Below, piece by piece: positions 8,268 through 17,325 of a stretch of 64,000 nucleotides of DNA. The notes beneath the pieces are model-generated. The model saw only the letters and a program-made list of their open reading frames with translations, ran no database searches and was not told the DNA's origin. The stretch covers positions 62,001-126,000 of the forward strand of contig JANRIX010000059.1 in NCBI GenBank assembly GCA_033764435.1, in the 5' to 3' direction. A program made the position numbers and the translations under genes. The stretch comes from JAEUMY01 sp033764435 (GTDB lineage Bacteria > Pseudomonadota > Gammaproteobacteria > Burkholderiales > Usitatibacteraceae). The first letter of the stretch is position 1, and the number at the start of each line of letters is the position of its first letter.

Positions 8268-9593
8268 ATGATCAAACTGTTTCTCAAGATGTATGGCCTG
8301 CTCATCGCCATCCTGGCTGCGTCCTTCGTGACCCAGTTGTACGTGATGGAGTGGGTGTGGACGAGCATGCCCAAGGCCGACGTGGCCGGGCGCTTCACCG
8401 CCACGTTCCATCTCATCGACCGCGAGCTCACTGCGCGGCCGCAGGCGGAGTGGGACGCGCATCTGGACGAACTGAAGAAGGGGTTTCGCACCCCGGTGAC
8501 GCTGGAGCCGATGGAGGCGCTCGCGACCCGCTTCAGCTTCACGGCAGCGCAGCGGGAGAAGCTCGCGCGTAACCAGGTCGTGTCGATTGACCGCCCGGCC
8601 GGGGGCTTTTTCATGGCGAGACGCATCGCCGACAGTGATCGCGCCACACTTTTGGAATTCCCCGGTCCGCCCAGCCAGCGCAATTTCTTCAACATGCTCA
8701 ACTGGGCAGTCGAAATGGTCATCGTGGCCGTGTTGCTGGGGTTCTGGATCCGGCCGTTCTGGCGCGACCTCAATCGGCTCAACGCGGCTGCGCAGGCAGC
8801 CGGCACGGGCGACTTCAGCGTTGCTGCAGAGGTCGGGCGGCTGTCGCCGTTGCAGCACGTGGCTGACGGCTTCAACAAGATGACCCTGCGCATCAATGAG
8901 CTGCTCTCCTCGCACCGCCAGCTCACTACCGCTGTATCGCACGAGCTGCGCAATCCGCTGATGCGGCTTCGCTTCCGCCAGTCGCTGGCGCGTGATGCAA
9001 CCACGCTGGACGCCAAGGATCGCAATCTCGATGAAATGTCGGTCGCGCTGGACGAGCTCGACCTGCTGGTCGAGGAAATGCTCACCTACGCCCGCGCCAA
9101 GAATCCCGGCCAGGACATTGAGATCGCGCCAGTGGAGACAGTCGGCTGGCTGGCGCCGGTCGAGAGCAGTGCGCGCGCCCTGGCCTTGGCGCAGGGCAGC
9201 CCGGTCAAGATCGAGGTTGCCGAGATCGCAGAGCGCATCGAGATCGAGCCGGTGTTCATGGCCCGTGCGCTCTCGAATCTGCTGTCCAATGCCGTGCGCT
9301 ATGCCGCTGGCACGGTGCGGCTCAGCATCGTTCGCGAATCCGGCCGGCACATTCTGCGCGTCGAAGATGATGGGCCTGGCGTGCCGGAGGTCGATCGCGA
9401 ACGGGTGTTTGAACCGTTCTGGCGCGGTGACCAGAGCCGCAGCCGCAAGACCGGCGGCTTTGGCATCGGGCTGGCACTGGTGCGGCGCATCGCGCGCTGG
9501 CACGGTGGTGAGGCCGTCGTGCTGGCATCGCCGCTGGGCGGTGCGTGCATCGAACTGACCTGGCCTGTTCGCGAAACATCGTTGCCAGGCTGA
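8268..9593 (+). CDS. RstB-like sensor histidine kinase
   Basis: 441-residue inner-membrane sensor kinase. It has an N-terminal membrane helix (about 8-28), a short periplasmic domain, a second membrane helix near 145-165, a HAMP linker, then the H-box SHELRNPLMRLRF with the phospho-accepting His near 225. The ATPase domain shows NLLSNAVRYA, DDGPGVP, GGFGIGLALV. The start MIKLFLKMYG and the kinase size resemble RstB of enteric bacteria; the ATG at 8268 was chosen over upstream in-frame codons for this reason. It is followed after 33 bp by its response regulator. Signal and regulon are unknown here. Confidence 0.88.
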   Translation: MIKLFLKMYGLLIAILAASFVTQLYVMEWVWTSMPKADVAGRFTATFHLIDRELTARPQAEWDAHLDELKKGFRTPVTLEPMEALATRFSFTAAQREKLARNQVVSIDRPAGGFFMARRIADSDRATLLEFPGPPSQRNFFNMLNWAVEMVIVAVLLGFWIRPFWRDLNRLNAAAQAAGTGDFSVAAEVGRLSPLQHVADGFNKMTLRINELLSSHRQLTTAVSHELRNPLMRLRFRQSLARDATTLDAKDRNLDEMSVALDELDLLVEEMLTYARAKNPGQDIEIAPVETVGWLAPVESSARALALAQGSPVKIEVAEIAERIEIEPVFMARALSNLLSNAVRYAAGTVRLSIVRESGRHILRVEDDGPGVPEVDRERVFEPFWRGDQSRSRKTGGFGIGLALVRRIARWHGGEAVVLASPLGGACIELTWPVRETSLPG

Positions 9594-9626
9594 AGGCGAA
9601 GAAAGATTCCGTATGCGAGGTGAATC

Positions 9627-10355
9627 ATGAATGCACTGTATCCAAACCCCAGCGCGGCTGACGCGCCACGCGTCATGCTGGTCGAGGACGACGAGGCGCT
9701 GGTGTCCGCCATGGCCGAATACCTCATCAACCACGGCCTCGACGTGCACACCGTCACCACCGGCACCGCCGCGCTGGCCGAGATCGAGCGCGCGCGCCCG
9801 GCGCTGGTGGTGCTGGACATCATGCTGCCCGGCATGGATGGCTTCGAGATCTGCCGCAGGCTGCGCACCAGCAACGCAGGCCTGCCCGTGCTCATGCTCA
9901 CCGCCAAGGATGAAGATTTCGACCGCGTGCTGGGCCTGGAAATCGGTGCGGACGAATACCTGGTGAAGCCGGTGCAACCGCGCGTGCTGCTGGCGCACAT
10001 CAAGGCCATGCTGCGCCGCGCGTCCATCGACAGCACGCCCAACCAGAACCAGCTCACCTTCGGCCGCCTGGTCATCAGCCGCGAGACGCGAGACGCCTTG
10101 TTGGACGGCAAGCCACTCCGGTTTACCGCCGCCGAGTTCGATCTACTGTGGCTGCTCGCCTCCCGCGCCGGTCACGTCACCCATCGCGACTACCTGCTTC
10201 GCGAACTGCGCGGGTTGGATGAAGCTCATGATGATCGCTCGGTCGATGCGCGGCTCTATCGCCTGCGCAAGCGCTTTCCCGAGGGCATCGACGTGCAGCG
10301 ACGTATCAAGTCGATCCGGCCGCATGGGTATTTGTTTAGTGTGGAGCCGTGGTGA
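9627..10355 (+). CDS. RstA-like OmpR-family response regulator
   Basis: 242-residue response regulator. A receiver domain (about residues 14-130) has the acidic pair in VEDD, the phosphorylated Asp in VVLDIMLPG near residue 64, and the lysine in YLVKPV. A winged-helix DNA-binding domain (about 145-240) contains FTAAEFDLLWLLASRAG and DDRSVDARLYRLRKR. The order kinase then regulator with a 33-bp gap indicates one operon. The arrangement and sequence resemble RstA/RstB; target genes cannot be seen. Confidence 0.9.
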   Translation: MNALYPNPSAADAPRVMLVEDDEALVSAMAEYLINHGLDVHTVTTGTAALAEIERARPALVVLDIMLPGMDGFEICRRLRTSNAGLPVLMLTAKDEDFDRVLGLEIGADEYLVKPVQPRVLLAHIKAMLRRASIDSTPNQNQLTFGRLVISRETRDALLDGKPLRFTAAEFDLLWLLASRAGHVTHRDYLLRELRGLDEAHDDRSVDARLYRLRKRFPEGIDVQRRIKSIRPHGYLFSVEPW

Positions 10356-10392
10356 GAGTGTGAATGTCGCGCTCTGTAGCATCTTGCCCATG

Positions 10393-10410
10393 GTTAGCGA
10401 GTTTGCTAAC
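10393..10410. promoter_or_regulatory. Candidate autoregulatory operator of toxin-antitoxin operon
   Basis: The 18-bp inverted repeat GTTAGCGAGTTTGCTAAC lies 8 bp before the toxin start. The position is typical for the operator bound by the antitoxin of RelE/XRE modules. It is an inference from symmetry and position. Confidence 0.55.
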
Positions 10411-10418
10411 ATCCAACC

Positions 10419-10745
10419 ATGGCGTTCCAAATAGAGTACTTCCATGAACGTGTGCTGGCGGAGATCGAGTCTTGGCCGGTAGATGTTCTTGCGGACTACG
10501 CGCGGCTTGTGGAACTCCTGGCTGAGCATGGACCGAGCCTGAGGCTTCCGCACTCACGCGCCTTCGGCGATGGATTGTTCGAGCTGAGGCCCCGGGGTCG
10601 CTCAGGCTTAGGGCGCGCCTTCTATTGCTTCCTTGTGGGTCGGCGAGTGGTGATCGTCCACGCGTTCGTCAAGAAGACCCAGCAAACGCCCGATCGCGAG
10701 TTGAAACTGGCGCGCAAGCGCATGAAGGAGATGGAACATGGCTGA
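10419..10745 (+). CDS. RelE/HigB-type toxin (Gp49-like)
   Basis: 108-residue protein of the phage-derived Gp49-like/HigB toxin family (RelE superfamily), expected to act as a ribosome-dependent mRNA interferase. Visible hallmarks are the LRLPHSRAFGDGLFELR segment and the strand RVVIVHAFVKKTQQTP, followed by a basic C-terminal helix. It overlaps the antitoxin start by 8 bp, which indicates translational coupling, with the toxin-first order usual for HigBA-like pairs. The frame appears intact. Confidence 0.85.
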   Translation: MAFQIEYFHERVLAEIESWPVDVLADYARLVELLAEHGPSLRLPHSRAFGDGLFELRPRGRSGLGRAFYCFLVGRRVVIVHAFVKKTQQTPDRELKLARKRMKEMEHG

Positions 10746-11079
10746 TCTCAAATACAAGCCCGTGCTGCACAAACACGATGAGTTTCTGGCCAAGGCCAGG
10801 CAACGCAAAGGCTTCACTGAGGCCTACGAGAGTCTCGAACTGGAATACCAGCTTGCAGGACAAATGCTCAAGGCCAGATCGCGTGCCGGTCTGACGCAGG
10901 ATGCCGTCGCGGAGCGAATGGGAACTACGAAGAGCGCAGTGTCTCGTCTTGAAGCGGCGGGGAAGCATGCACCTTCGCTGGCGACATTGAAGCGCTATGC
11001 GCGTGCGGTGGGCTGTGAGTTGCAGGTGAAGTTGGTGCCGCAGAAGGGGCATGACGGGCGATTGGCTGGTAAATCGTAA
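10738..11079 (+). CDS. XRE-family antitoxin
   Basis: 113-residue helix-turn-helix antitoxin. The HTH occupies about residues 43-95 (ARSRAGLTQDAVAERMGTTKSAVSRLEA). The N-terminal part should bind the toxin. It overlaps the preceding toxin gene and probably represses the operon through the inverted repeat at 10393. The Xre-type HTH with the ALTQ/SAVSRLE pattern is standard for HigA-like antitoxins. Confidence 0.85.
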   Translation: MADLKYKPVLHKHDEFLAKARQRKGFTEAYESLELEYQLAGQMLKARSRAGLTQDAVAERMGTTKSAVSRLEAAGKHAPSLATLKRYARAVGCELQVKLVPQKGHDGRLAGKS

Positions 11080-11130
11080 TTCCGTTGCTCAACACAAGTT
11101 TCCAGCGCAGAAATCACTTGGCGCGATGCC

Positions 11131-11577
11131 ATGATTCCGGCCTCACAGATCAAAAACCCTGAAGTCCTTGCGTTGGCAAACGAGGCTTCTGCGTTTATTT
11201 CGTCCCAAGCTTGGTGCAAGAAGGTTACCGCGGTCCGGCTGGCTTGGGCTTGCGCAGGCGTGCTTGGTGTATTCCAGGTCGACTTGCAGCCAACGAGCGC
11301 AGATGTCGATTCAACTCTCTGGGTAGTCGTCGGCGACTTGCCGCCGGCCTATTTGGTACTGGACCAGTCACCGAGCTGGAAAGATGCGCTACGTGGATAT
11401 GTGGCAGAAATGTCGCTTTGGGTCCGCGCCGTGAAAGGGGGCTTGCCGCTCGAGGATTTAATTCCTGTGGCGGCTGAGCCGTCGCATGAGCATGCGGAGA
11501 TGCTTGCTTCTAGGCTTGCGTTTATCGAAGCCAGGATCATTTCGGCAGGCGACGGCGATGTTGAAGGCGACACCTAG
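11131..11577 (+). CDS. Conserved hypothetical protein
   Basis: 148-residue soluble protein, not assigned to a named family. It has the pattern TLWVVVGDLPPAYLV followed by a helical C-terminal region (MLASRLAFIEARI). There is no signal peptide. It follows the toxin-antitoxin pair by about 50 bp and has somewhat lower GC than its neighbours, so it may have arrived together with that module. Its frame is closed and its start ATG is the first available. Confidence 0.6.
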   Translation: MIPASQIKNPEVLALANEASAFISSQAWCKKVTAVRLAWACAGVLGVFQVDLQPTSADVDSTLWVVVGDLPPAYLVLDQSPSWKDALRGYVAEMSLWVRAVKGGLPLEDLIPVAAEPSHEHAEMLASRLAFIEARIISAGDGDVEGDT

Positions 11578-11731
11578 CACGTCCCTGGACTGGAGGCGTC
11601 AACAAGCCAGCCCCCAGTTCATGCGTCAGTGTCCGCAATGCTCACCCGAGGCATGAAGCGCCGCGCGTACATGTAAGGAAAATTCGCTGGCGCCACACCA
11701 ACCCGGCACCATCCTCTCCCCTGTGCCGCCC

Positions 11732-12208
11732 ATGAAATACCTCCTGCTCGCTGTTTCCCACACCATCGTCCTGACCCTCGGCTTCGCGCTGGGTGTCTAC
11801 TTCCTCCCCATCATCGTGGCCGAGCGCGGACCGTCCGCGGCCGAGGTCGCCGCGGCCACGTCGGCGCCGGCCGCGCAGCGCTTTGAAGCGAAGCTCCGCC
11901 GCGATCTCAAGGGCAGCGACGCTTTTCACTGGGGCGAAGGCCGCATCACGGTCACGTCGACTGCGGTCACGCATGAGGGCAAGCTGGCGCCGGGGCCGGA
12001 CTACAAGCTCTATCTCGCCCCCGAGTTTGTCGACGACGAGGCAACATTCCTGCGCATCAAGCAGCAGTCGCTGCGTGTGGGCGAGATCAAGTCCTACGAC
12101 GGCTTCATCGTGAACCTGCCCGCAGGCACGGACATCACACGCTACAAGGCCGTGGTGATCTGGTGCGAGCGCTTCGGCGAGTTCATTTCGGCGGCGGCGT
12201 ATCGCTGA
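11732..12208 (+). CDS. DM13-domain protein, membrane-anchored
   Basis: 158-residue protein with an N-terminal membrane anchor (about residues 3-26) and a C-terminal DM13 domain recognisable from LKGSDAFHWGEGRITV, GPDYKLYLAPEFVDDE and the end VVIWCERFGEFISAAAYR. DM13 domains are extracytoplasmic and are thought to take part in redox or electron-transfer chemistry through the conserved Cys in IWCERF. The ATG at 11732 is preferred to the GTG three codons earlier. Location in the periplasmic face of the inner membrane is inferred. Confidence 0.85.
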   Translation: MKYLLLAVSHTIVLTLGFALGVYFLPIIVAERGPSAAEVAAATSAPAAQRFEAKLRRDLKGSDAFHWGEGRITVTSTAVTHEGKLAPGPDYKLYLAPEFVDDEATFLRIKQQSLRVGEIKSYDGFIVNLPAGTDITRYKAVVIWCERFGEFISAAAYR

Positions 12209-12277
12209 ACCGATTGCTGCAGCTTGCGGCATGATTGCGCTGTCCCCACCCGAACAGGCAGTCCGCCTCAACACACC

Positions 12278-12943
12278 GTGAAACCTCACGACAGCATTCC
12301 CCTCGCGTATCGCGAATATTCGCAAGACGACATGCTGGCCCGCGCGCAGGCCTTCCACGCCGAGATGGCCACACGGCGCACGGTGCGCGAGTTTTCCTCC
12401 CGTCCGGTGCCGCGCGAAATCATGCATGCGTGCATCGCCACTGCCGGCACGGCGCCATCCGGCGCCAACCAGCAGCCCTGGCGGTTTGTTCTCGTGGGCG
12501 ACCCCGCGCTGAAGCGGGACATCCGCATCGCGGCGGAGGCGGAGGAGCGCCAGTTCTACGAGCGGCGGGCGACGGACGCGTGGAAGGCTGCGCTGGCCCC
12601 GCTGGGCACGGACGCGGACAAGCCGTTCCTGGAGACAGCGCCCTGGCTCATCGGCATCTTCTATGAGGCGCACGGCGTCGCCGCCGACGGCAGCAAGGAG
12701 AAGCGCTACTACCCCATGGACTCTGCCGGCATCGCAACAGGCCTGCTCATCGCGGCCTTGCATCATACCGGTCTCGCGACGCTCACCCACACGCCGAGCC
12801 CGATGGCGTTTCTCAACCAGCTGATGGGCCGGCCCGACAACGAGCGTCCGTTCCTGCTGCTGGTGGCGGGGTATCCGGCGGAGGGCTGTCGCGTGCCCGA
12901 CATTGCGCGCAAGCCGCTCAAGGAGATCATGACGGAGCGTTGA
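12278..12943 (+). CDS. Nitroreductase-fold flavoprotein, iodotyrosine deiodinase-like
   Basis: About 221-residue FMN-dependent nitroreductase family protein. FMN-phosphate-binding RRTVREFS and the stretch TAGTAPSGANQQPWRFVLV, plus the lid-like EEERQFYERRATDAWKAAL, resemble bacterial homologues of iodotyrosine deiodinase, which carry out reductive dehalogenation. The start is uncertain: GTG 12278 gives the usual N-terminal length, while ATG 12332 would shorten it. Palindrome 12312-12323 lies near the N-terminus and is read as EYSQ. Physiological substrate unknown. Confidence 0.8.
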   Translation: MKPHDSIPLAYREYSQDDMLARAQAFHAEMATRRTVREFSSRPVPREIMHACIATAGTAPSGANQQPWRFVLVGDPALKRDIRIAAEAEERQFYERRATDAWKAALAPLGTDADKPFLETAPWLIGIFYEAHGVAADGSKEKRYYPMDSAGIATGLLIAALHHTGLATLTHTPSPMAFLNQLMGRPDNERPFLLLVAGYPAEGCRVPDIARKPLKEIMTER

Positions 12944-13142
12944 GGATCGCATTAAAGAATGCCGGATTCTCCGGGCTTGCAGCTTGCCAATGTTCGTGGC
13001 CGCCGGACGACGACAGGTGTCTGACTCACAACACTGCAGCGACTTGAGGGCGTTGTCCCCTGCCCGACTGAAACCGGGGATTCAGTTTCACCGCCATTCC
13101 GGCAGGGCCTTGCGGCGCGGCTCCAAGAGGTTTCATCAGGTT

Positions 13143-13997
13143 ATGCACCACTCTTCCAGGAATTCGATTGTCTGGGCAATCCCGGCGCTTGCCAGCAGTA
13201 TTGTCGTGCTTCATCTGGCTGGGGTCGGAAAGCTCGTCTGGATTTCGCACCTTGTCGCCATCGGCCTTGCGGGAGTGCTGGCCTGGTTAGTTGGTCGATT
13301 CGGCAGGCAGCTGAATCGACACGGGGCGGCTCTTGTAATCGTCGCACTGTCGGTTGTCGGCCTGATGATTCCGCTCCTGAATGACCGCCCAGGCCCAGAT
13401 CGATGGGCGTCCATCGGTCCGCTCAATCTCTATCTCGCACCGATGCTGTTGCCGTCGTTCGTTGCTGCTTGCTCGTTCTTTGTGCGTCAACCTGAAAGGC
13501 AATGGATCGCAGCATTGATCGCAATTCTCGTCGTCGCGCTGTTGCTGGTTTTGCAGCCAGATGCTTCTCAGATGTTGGGATTGCTGGTGGCTTCCGGTGT
13601 TCTCGCCATCCGGTATCGGCTGGGCGCAGCGAGGTCATTCCTGCTTTTGTTGCCGCTGGCGGTGCTTGCGGCATGGGCATTCTCGGTACCGGATCCGCTG
13701 CAACCGGTTCCGCATGTGGAGGAAGTCTTCAAACTGGCCCTCAGCCATTCTTACTTTGCCGGCATTGCGGTTATCGCATCCGCATTGGCGTTCATTGTCG
13801 GGTTGTGGATTCAGTCGCGTGTTGGACCTGCGTGGTTGTCAGCAGTGGCGGCCTACTATGCCGTGTTGTTCGCATGCTCTTCTGCAGGCCTGACGCCGGC
13901 GCCACTGGTTGGATATGGGGCCGGGCCTATTCTCGGGTTCGGACTGATGGTGGGATTGCTCGCCTGGTTCGAGCCCCCGTCCCAAGGCGCGGCTTGA
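13143..13997 (+). CDS. Polytopic membrane protein of unknown function
   Basis: 284-residue hydrophobic protein with about nine membrane helices. The middle part (DRWASIGPLNLYLAPML, then LLVLQPDASQMLGLLVASG) is loosely like the SEDS family (FtsW/RodA), where a similar glycine and a QPD motif occur, but the protein is shorter than those enzymes and the match is not strong enough to name it. The ATG at 13143 is the first start preceding the first helix. It is preceded by about 200 bp with no supported gene. Confidence 0.65.
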   Translation: MHHSSRNSIVWAIPALASSIVVLHLAGVGKLVWISHLVAIGLAGVLAWLVGRFGRQLNRHGAALVIVALSVVGLMIPLLNDRPGPDRWASIGPLNLYLAPMLLPSFVAACSFFVRQPERQWIAALIAILVVALLLVLQPDASQMLGLLVASGVLAIRYRLGAARSFLLLLPLAVLAAWAFSVPDPLQPVPHVEEVFKLALSHSYFAGIAVIASALAFIVGLWIQSRVGPAWLSAVAAYYAVLFACSSAGLTPAPLVGYGAGPILGFGLMVGLLAWFEPPSQGAA

Positions 13998-14096
13998 TCC
14001 CATCGTGGATAACGACTATCCCGCTGATGGCGTGACAGCCCGCCGGTTGTTGGCATACTCCGGGCTTCCGTTTTCCGTGCCCGGAGCGCGCTGTCG

Positions 14097-16199
14097 ATGT
14101 TGTCCACCTTGCTGTTTCCGTTCGCCGCCGCAATGACGCCCGCGCCGGCCATCGCGCCGGTTGAGGAGATCGTCGTCACGGCCACGCGCCGTGCCGCGCG
14201 CAGCGTCGACACGCCTGCATCCATTGATCAGGTGGACGTTGCGAATATTCGCACTCGCCAGCCAATGGTGAATCTCTCCGAGTCCCTCGCCGCAGTCCCG
14301 GGCCTCACGCTCAACAACCGCCAGAACTACGCGCAGGACCTGCAGATCAGCTCGCGCGGTTTCGGCTCGCGCGCCACGTTCGGCATTCGCGGGCTGCGCT
14401 TGCTGGTCGACGAATTGCCGGCCACGTTTCCCGATGGTCAGGCGCAGGGTGCGGTGGTGCCGCTGGCGTCGCTGGAGCGCATCGAGGTACTGCGCGGGCC
14501 GTGGGCGGTGGCGTATGGCAATGCGTCAGGCGGCGTGATTCATGCGTTCAGTGCGCGCGCGGGGCGTGACCCGGGCGTGCGGGTCGATGCCTACGCGGGC
14601 CCTTATCGCCAGCAGCGTGTGGGCGTGATCGGTGAAGGCAGTCTCAAGCTGGGTGGCGCGGAGTGGGGCGTGCGTGCGGATATAAGCCGCTTCGCTGCAG
14701 ACGGCTTTCGCGCGCACAGTCGTGTCGAGCGCAGCCAGCTCGCGCTGCGTGCCGATGCCGACCTTGGCGACAAGCATTCGCTGACGCTCATCCTGAATGC
14801 GCTGGAGCAGCCGGACACGCAGGACCCGCTGGGTCTCACCCGCGCGCAGTTCGATGCCGATCCGCGCCAGGCGGGTACGGGTGCGGAGCAGTTCAACACG
14901 CGCAAATCCGTGCGCCAGCAGCAGGCGGGTGCCGTGCTGCGCGGCGAGGAGGGGGCCTGGGAGTGGACGGCAGTCGCGCATGGCGGTGCGAGGCGCGTGG
15001 TGCAGTTCCTGTCCACACCCGTTGGCGCGCAGACGCCGGCGACAAGCAGCGGTGGCGTGGTCGATCTGGATCGAAAGTTCGCGGGCGCGTCGCTGCGCAT
15101 TGGGCAGTCGCATGCGGCATGGCAATGGCTGGCGGGTGTGGAACTGGAGCAGTCGGAAGAGACGCGGCGCGGCTTCAACAACTTCGATGACGCGGGCAGG
15201 GTGGGTGTCGCTGGTCGACTGCGGCGCGACGAGGACACGCGCGTGCGCGGCGCCGATGCGTGGGCACAGGCCACGTGGACTGCATCGCCGGCATGGCGCG
15301 TCATGGCGGGGCTGCGGTCGTCCAGCGTCAAGTTTCGTGTGACTGACCGCTTCATCGCATCCGGCAATGCCGATGACTCCGGCTCGCTGTCCCAGCGCGC
15401 CACCACGCCCACGTTCGGCGTGCTGCACTCGTTGAGCGATGGGCTGAATGTCTACGCCAGCATCGGGCGCGGCTTCGAGACACCGACTGCGGTGGAGCTC
15501 GCCTATCGCACCGATGGCGCGAGCGGCCTCAACACCGAGCTTCGCGCCGGTGGCAGCCGCCATGCCGAAGTCGGCCTGAAGTGGCGCCAGGGCCTCGCGT
15601 GGCGCGCCAATATTGCTGCGTTCACGGTTCGTACCGATGACGAGATCGTGCCCGCCAGCAACGCCGGCGGCCGCACGACATTCCGCAATGGCGGCGAGAC
15701 GACACGTCGCGGGCTGGAGGCGTCGCTACGCTGGCGGCCCGACGATGACTGGCAACTGGCGCTCGCAGGCACCTGGCTCACCGCCAAGTTCGATGACGGG
15801 TTCAGTACCACGACGATCGTGAGCGGCGTCGCCACGACCCGCACCGTCGCCGCCGGCAATGCGCTGCCCGGCGTGCCGTCGCGCACCTTGAACGCGCAGC
15901 TCAACTGGCGTGAGGGACAGCCAGGCTGGTCAGCCGCCATCGAGGCCAACCATCGTGGCCGCATGTGGGCTGATGACCGCAACACCGCCTTCGCCCCGGC
16001 CGCGACCACGCTGGGTGCGCGGGTGTCGCATCGCTCGCGCGTGCAGGCGTTGAACGCCGAGGTGACCTGGTACGTGCGGGCGGACAATCTGACCGATCGA
16101 CGCTTTACAGGCAGCGTGATCGTGAATGAGGCGAATGAGCGGTACTTTGAGAGCGCGCCAGGAAGGGGTATCAGCGCAGGTGCGAATATTCGCTGGTAG
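14097..16199 (+). CDS. TonB-dependent receptor, PqqU/YncD-like
   Basis: 700-residue outer-membrane receptor. After a short signal peptide comes a TonB box (EEIVVTATR), a plug with SSRGFGSRATFGIRGLRLLVD, LPATFPDGQAQ and ASLERIEVLRGPWAVAYGN. These plug motifs resemble YncD/PqqU, the receptor for the redox cofactor PQQ, more than siderophore receptors. A PQQ-type sugar dehydrogenase lies 2 kb downstream, which fits, but the ligand is inferred. The barrel ends in ANIRW; the terminal aromatic residue is read from the end of palindrome 16182-16193. A second palindrome copy (14241) encodes ANIR in the plug. Confidence 0.88.
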   Translation: MLSTLLFPFAAAMTPAPAIAPVEEIVVTATRRAARSVDTPASIDQVDVANIRTRQPMVNLSESLAAVPGLTLNNRQNYAQDLQISSRGFGSRATFGIRGLRLLVDELPATFPDGQAQGAVVPLASLERIEVLRGPWAVAYGNASGGVIHAFSARAGRDPGVRVDAYAGPYRQQRVGVIGEGSLKLGGAEWGVRADISRFAADGFRAHSRVERSQLALRADADLGDKHSLTLILNALEQPDTQDPLGLTRAQFDADPRQAGTGAEQFNTRKSVRQQQAGAVLRGEEGAWEWTAVAHGGARRVVQFLSTPVGAQTPATSSGGVVDLDRKFAGASLRIGQSHAAWQWLAGVELEQSEETRRGFNNFDDAGRVGVAGRLRRDEDTRVRGADAWAQATWTASPAWRVMAGLRSSSVKFRVTDRFIASGNADDSGSLSQRATTPTFGVLHSLSDGLNVYASIGRGFETPTAVELAYRTDGASGLNTELRAGGSRHAEVGLKWRQGLAWRANIAAFTVRTDDEIVPASNAGGRTTFRNGGETTRRGLEASLRWRPDDDWQLALAGTWLTAKFDDGFSTTTIVSGVATTRTVAAGNALPGVPSRTLNAQLNWREGQPGWSAAIEANHRGRMWADDRNTAFAPAATTLGARVSHRSRVQALNAEVTWYVRADNLTDRRFTGSVIVNEANERYFESAPGRGISAGANIRW

Positions 16200-16254
16200 T
16201 GTCGGTGCGGGCGAGAAGCGCCCACCTATGGCTAGCTGTGCAATAGTTGCGAAT

Positions 16255-16683
16255 ATGAGCGACACACTTATCCTTCGCGGATCAGACGATTTCATTTCTA
16301 TCGAAGTAGTGCCGAATTGGAGCGATCCACAAGGCAACGGCGATGTGTACGTTCTCATCTCGGTGAGTTCAAGCGGGTACTCTGGCAAGAATGATCTATG
16401 GGTCGACGGTGAGGCACTGCGGTCTTTTGTAGTGCAATTGGCCGACCTCAATCAATCGCTCAAGGGGAAGGCGACTCTTCAGTCGATGTCACCCGGTGAA
16501 CTTGAACTGACTATTCAGTCTGTTTCCTCTCGGGGGCACCTGGCCGTATCGGGCAGTACTGGGTATCAGGTGTTGGGTGAGAATTCCAGCTGGTGGCACT
16601 CGGTCACTTTCGGGTTCGAGTTTGAGCAAAGCCAGTTGCAGGAAGCGATAAAGCGCTCTTGGCTTAACAGCTATATCTGTTGA
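16255..16683 (+). CDS. Hypothetical protein, possible WapI-type immunity protein
   Basis: 142-residue soluble acidic protein of lower GC than neighbours. The layout (short beta-rich start, DVYVLISVSSSGYSG, then ALRSFVVQLADLNQSLKG and a C-terminal segment with WWHSVTFGFEFEQSQL) loosely resembles WapI-family immunity proteins of contact-dependent toxins. No toxin gene is adjacent, so if the assignment is right it is an orphan immunity gene. Start ATG 16255 chosen because the upstream frame overlaps the receptor gene. The assignment is tentative. Confidence 0.5.
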   Translation: MSDTLILRGSDDFISIEVVPNWSDPQGNGDVYVLISVSSSGYSGKNDLWVDGEALRSFVVQLADLNQSLKGKATLQSMSPGELELTIQSVSSRGHLAVSGSTGYQVLGENSSWWHSVTFGFEFEQSQLQEAIKRSWLNSYIC

Positions 16684-16761
16684 GCTGTGCCTTGAAGGAT
16701 CGAACAGCCCTTTGTGCTGCGAACGTTCGCCGCAAGTTCGACACAGCTAGCAGGTCAAATG

Positions 16762-17268
16762 CTACTTGGTAGAACTGATGATGAGATAGGTCGAGCCGGC
16801 GGGAGAGACGCTGAGCGACAGGTTCAGGGCGTCCTTGGTGTGGTGAATAGAGCCAGAACCGGTTCCGATTTGTGCCCAGCCAAGGTCAGACATCACGTCC
16901 GAGAAGGTTTGTAGCGAATTGCCTTGAGCATGCACCTCGATCCGAGCATACACTCCGTGCTTGCCCTGCCAAGTGATGGCCCCACATCGGCCCACGCGGA
17001 TTCGATCCAGTTCGGCGCAAATCGACTGCGCTGCGGCCTTGATCTGACTGATCCCCTCTTCACTAAAGGTGCCCAGTCCATTCCTGTTGTGACCGGTCAG
17101 GCTTAAGGCAAAGGCCCCCAAGAATGAAGCTGCGAACAACACATAAAAGATGCGTTCTGCCAGTCGGCGCGTCCTTGTATTCGCCTCAATTGGCTCGGTA
17201 TGGTTGTCCAACTTTCGCTCTCTCCATTCACCGTGTTGCAAATGATCGCATGAACGGTATCCATTCAA
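16762..17268 (-). CDS. Hypothetical membrane-anchored protein
   Basis: 168-residue open frame with one membrane helix near residues 41-60 (FYVLFAASFLGAFALSL) and a soluble C-terminal domain ending in STYLIISSTK. Not recognised. A TTG codon about 20 residues in (before DNHTEP) is preceded by GGAGAGAG and may be the true start. GC is lower than the window average, as in the neighbouring immunity-like gene. The opposite strand has only short fragmentary frames, supporting this one. Confidence 0.5.
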   Translation of the reverse strand: MNGYRSCDHLQHGEWRERKLDNHTEPIEANTRTRRLAERIFYVLFAASFLGAFALSLTGHNRNGLGTFSEEGISQIKAAAQSICAELDRIRVGRCGAITWQGKHGVYARIEVHAQGNSLQTFSDVMSDLGWAQIGTGSGSIHHTKDALNLSLSVSPAGSTYLIISSTK

Positions 17269-17325
17269 CCCGTCCTAGCCCGCGATGCATCCCGCGGTCG
17301 TTCGTCATTCTTGCTGCAGGCGGCG

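Noticed and set aside
8175..9998. 607-codon frame on the minus strand opposite the kinase/regulator pair
   Set aside because: Composed of low-complexity Arg/His/Gln runs typical of antisense frames; the plus-strand genes have complete catalytic motifs.
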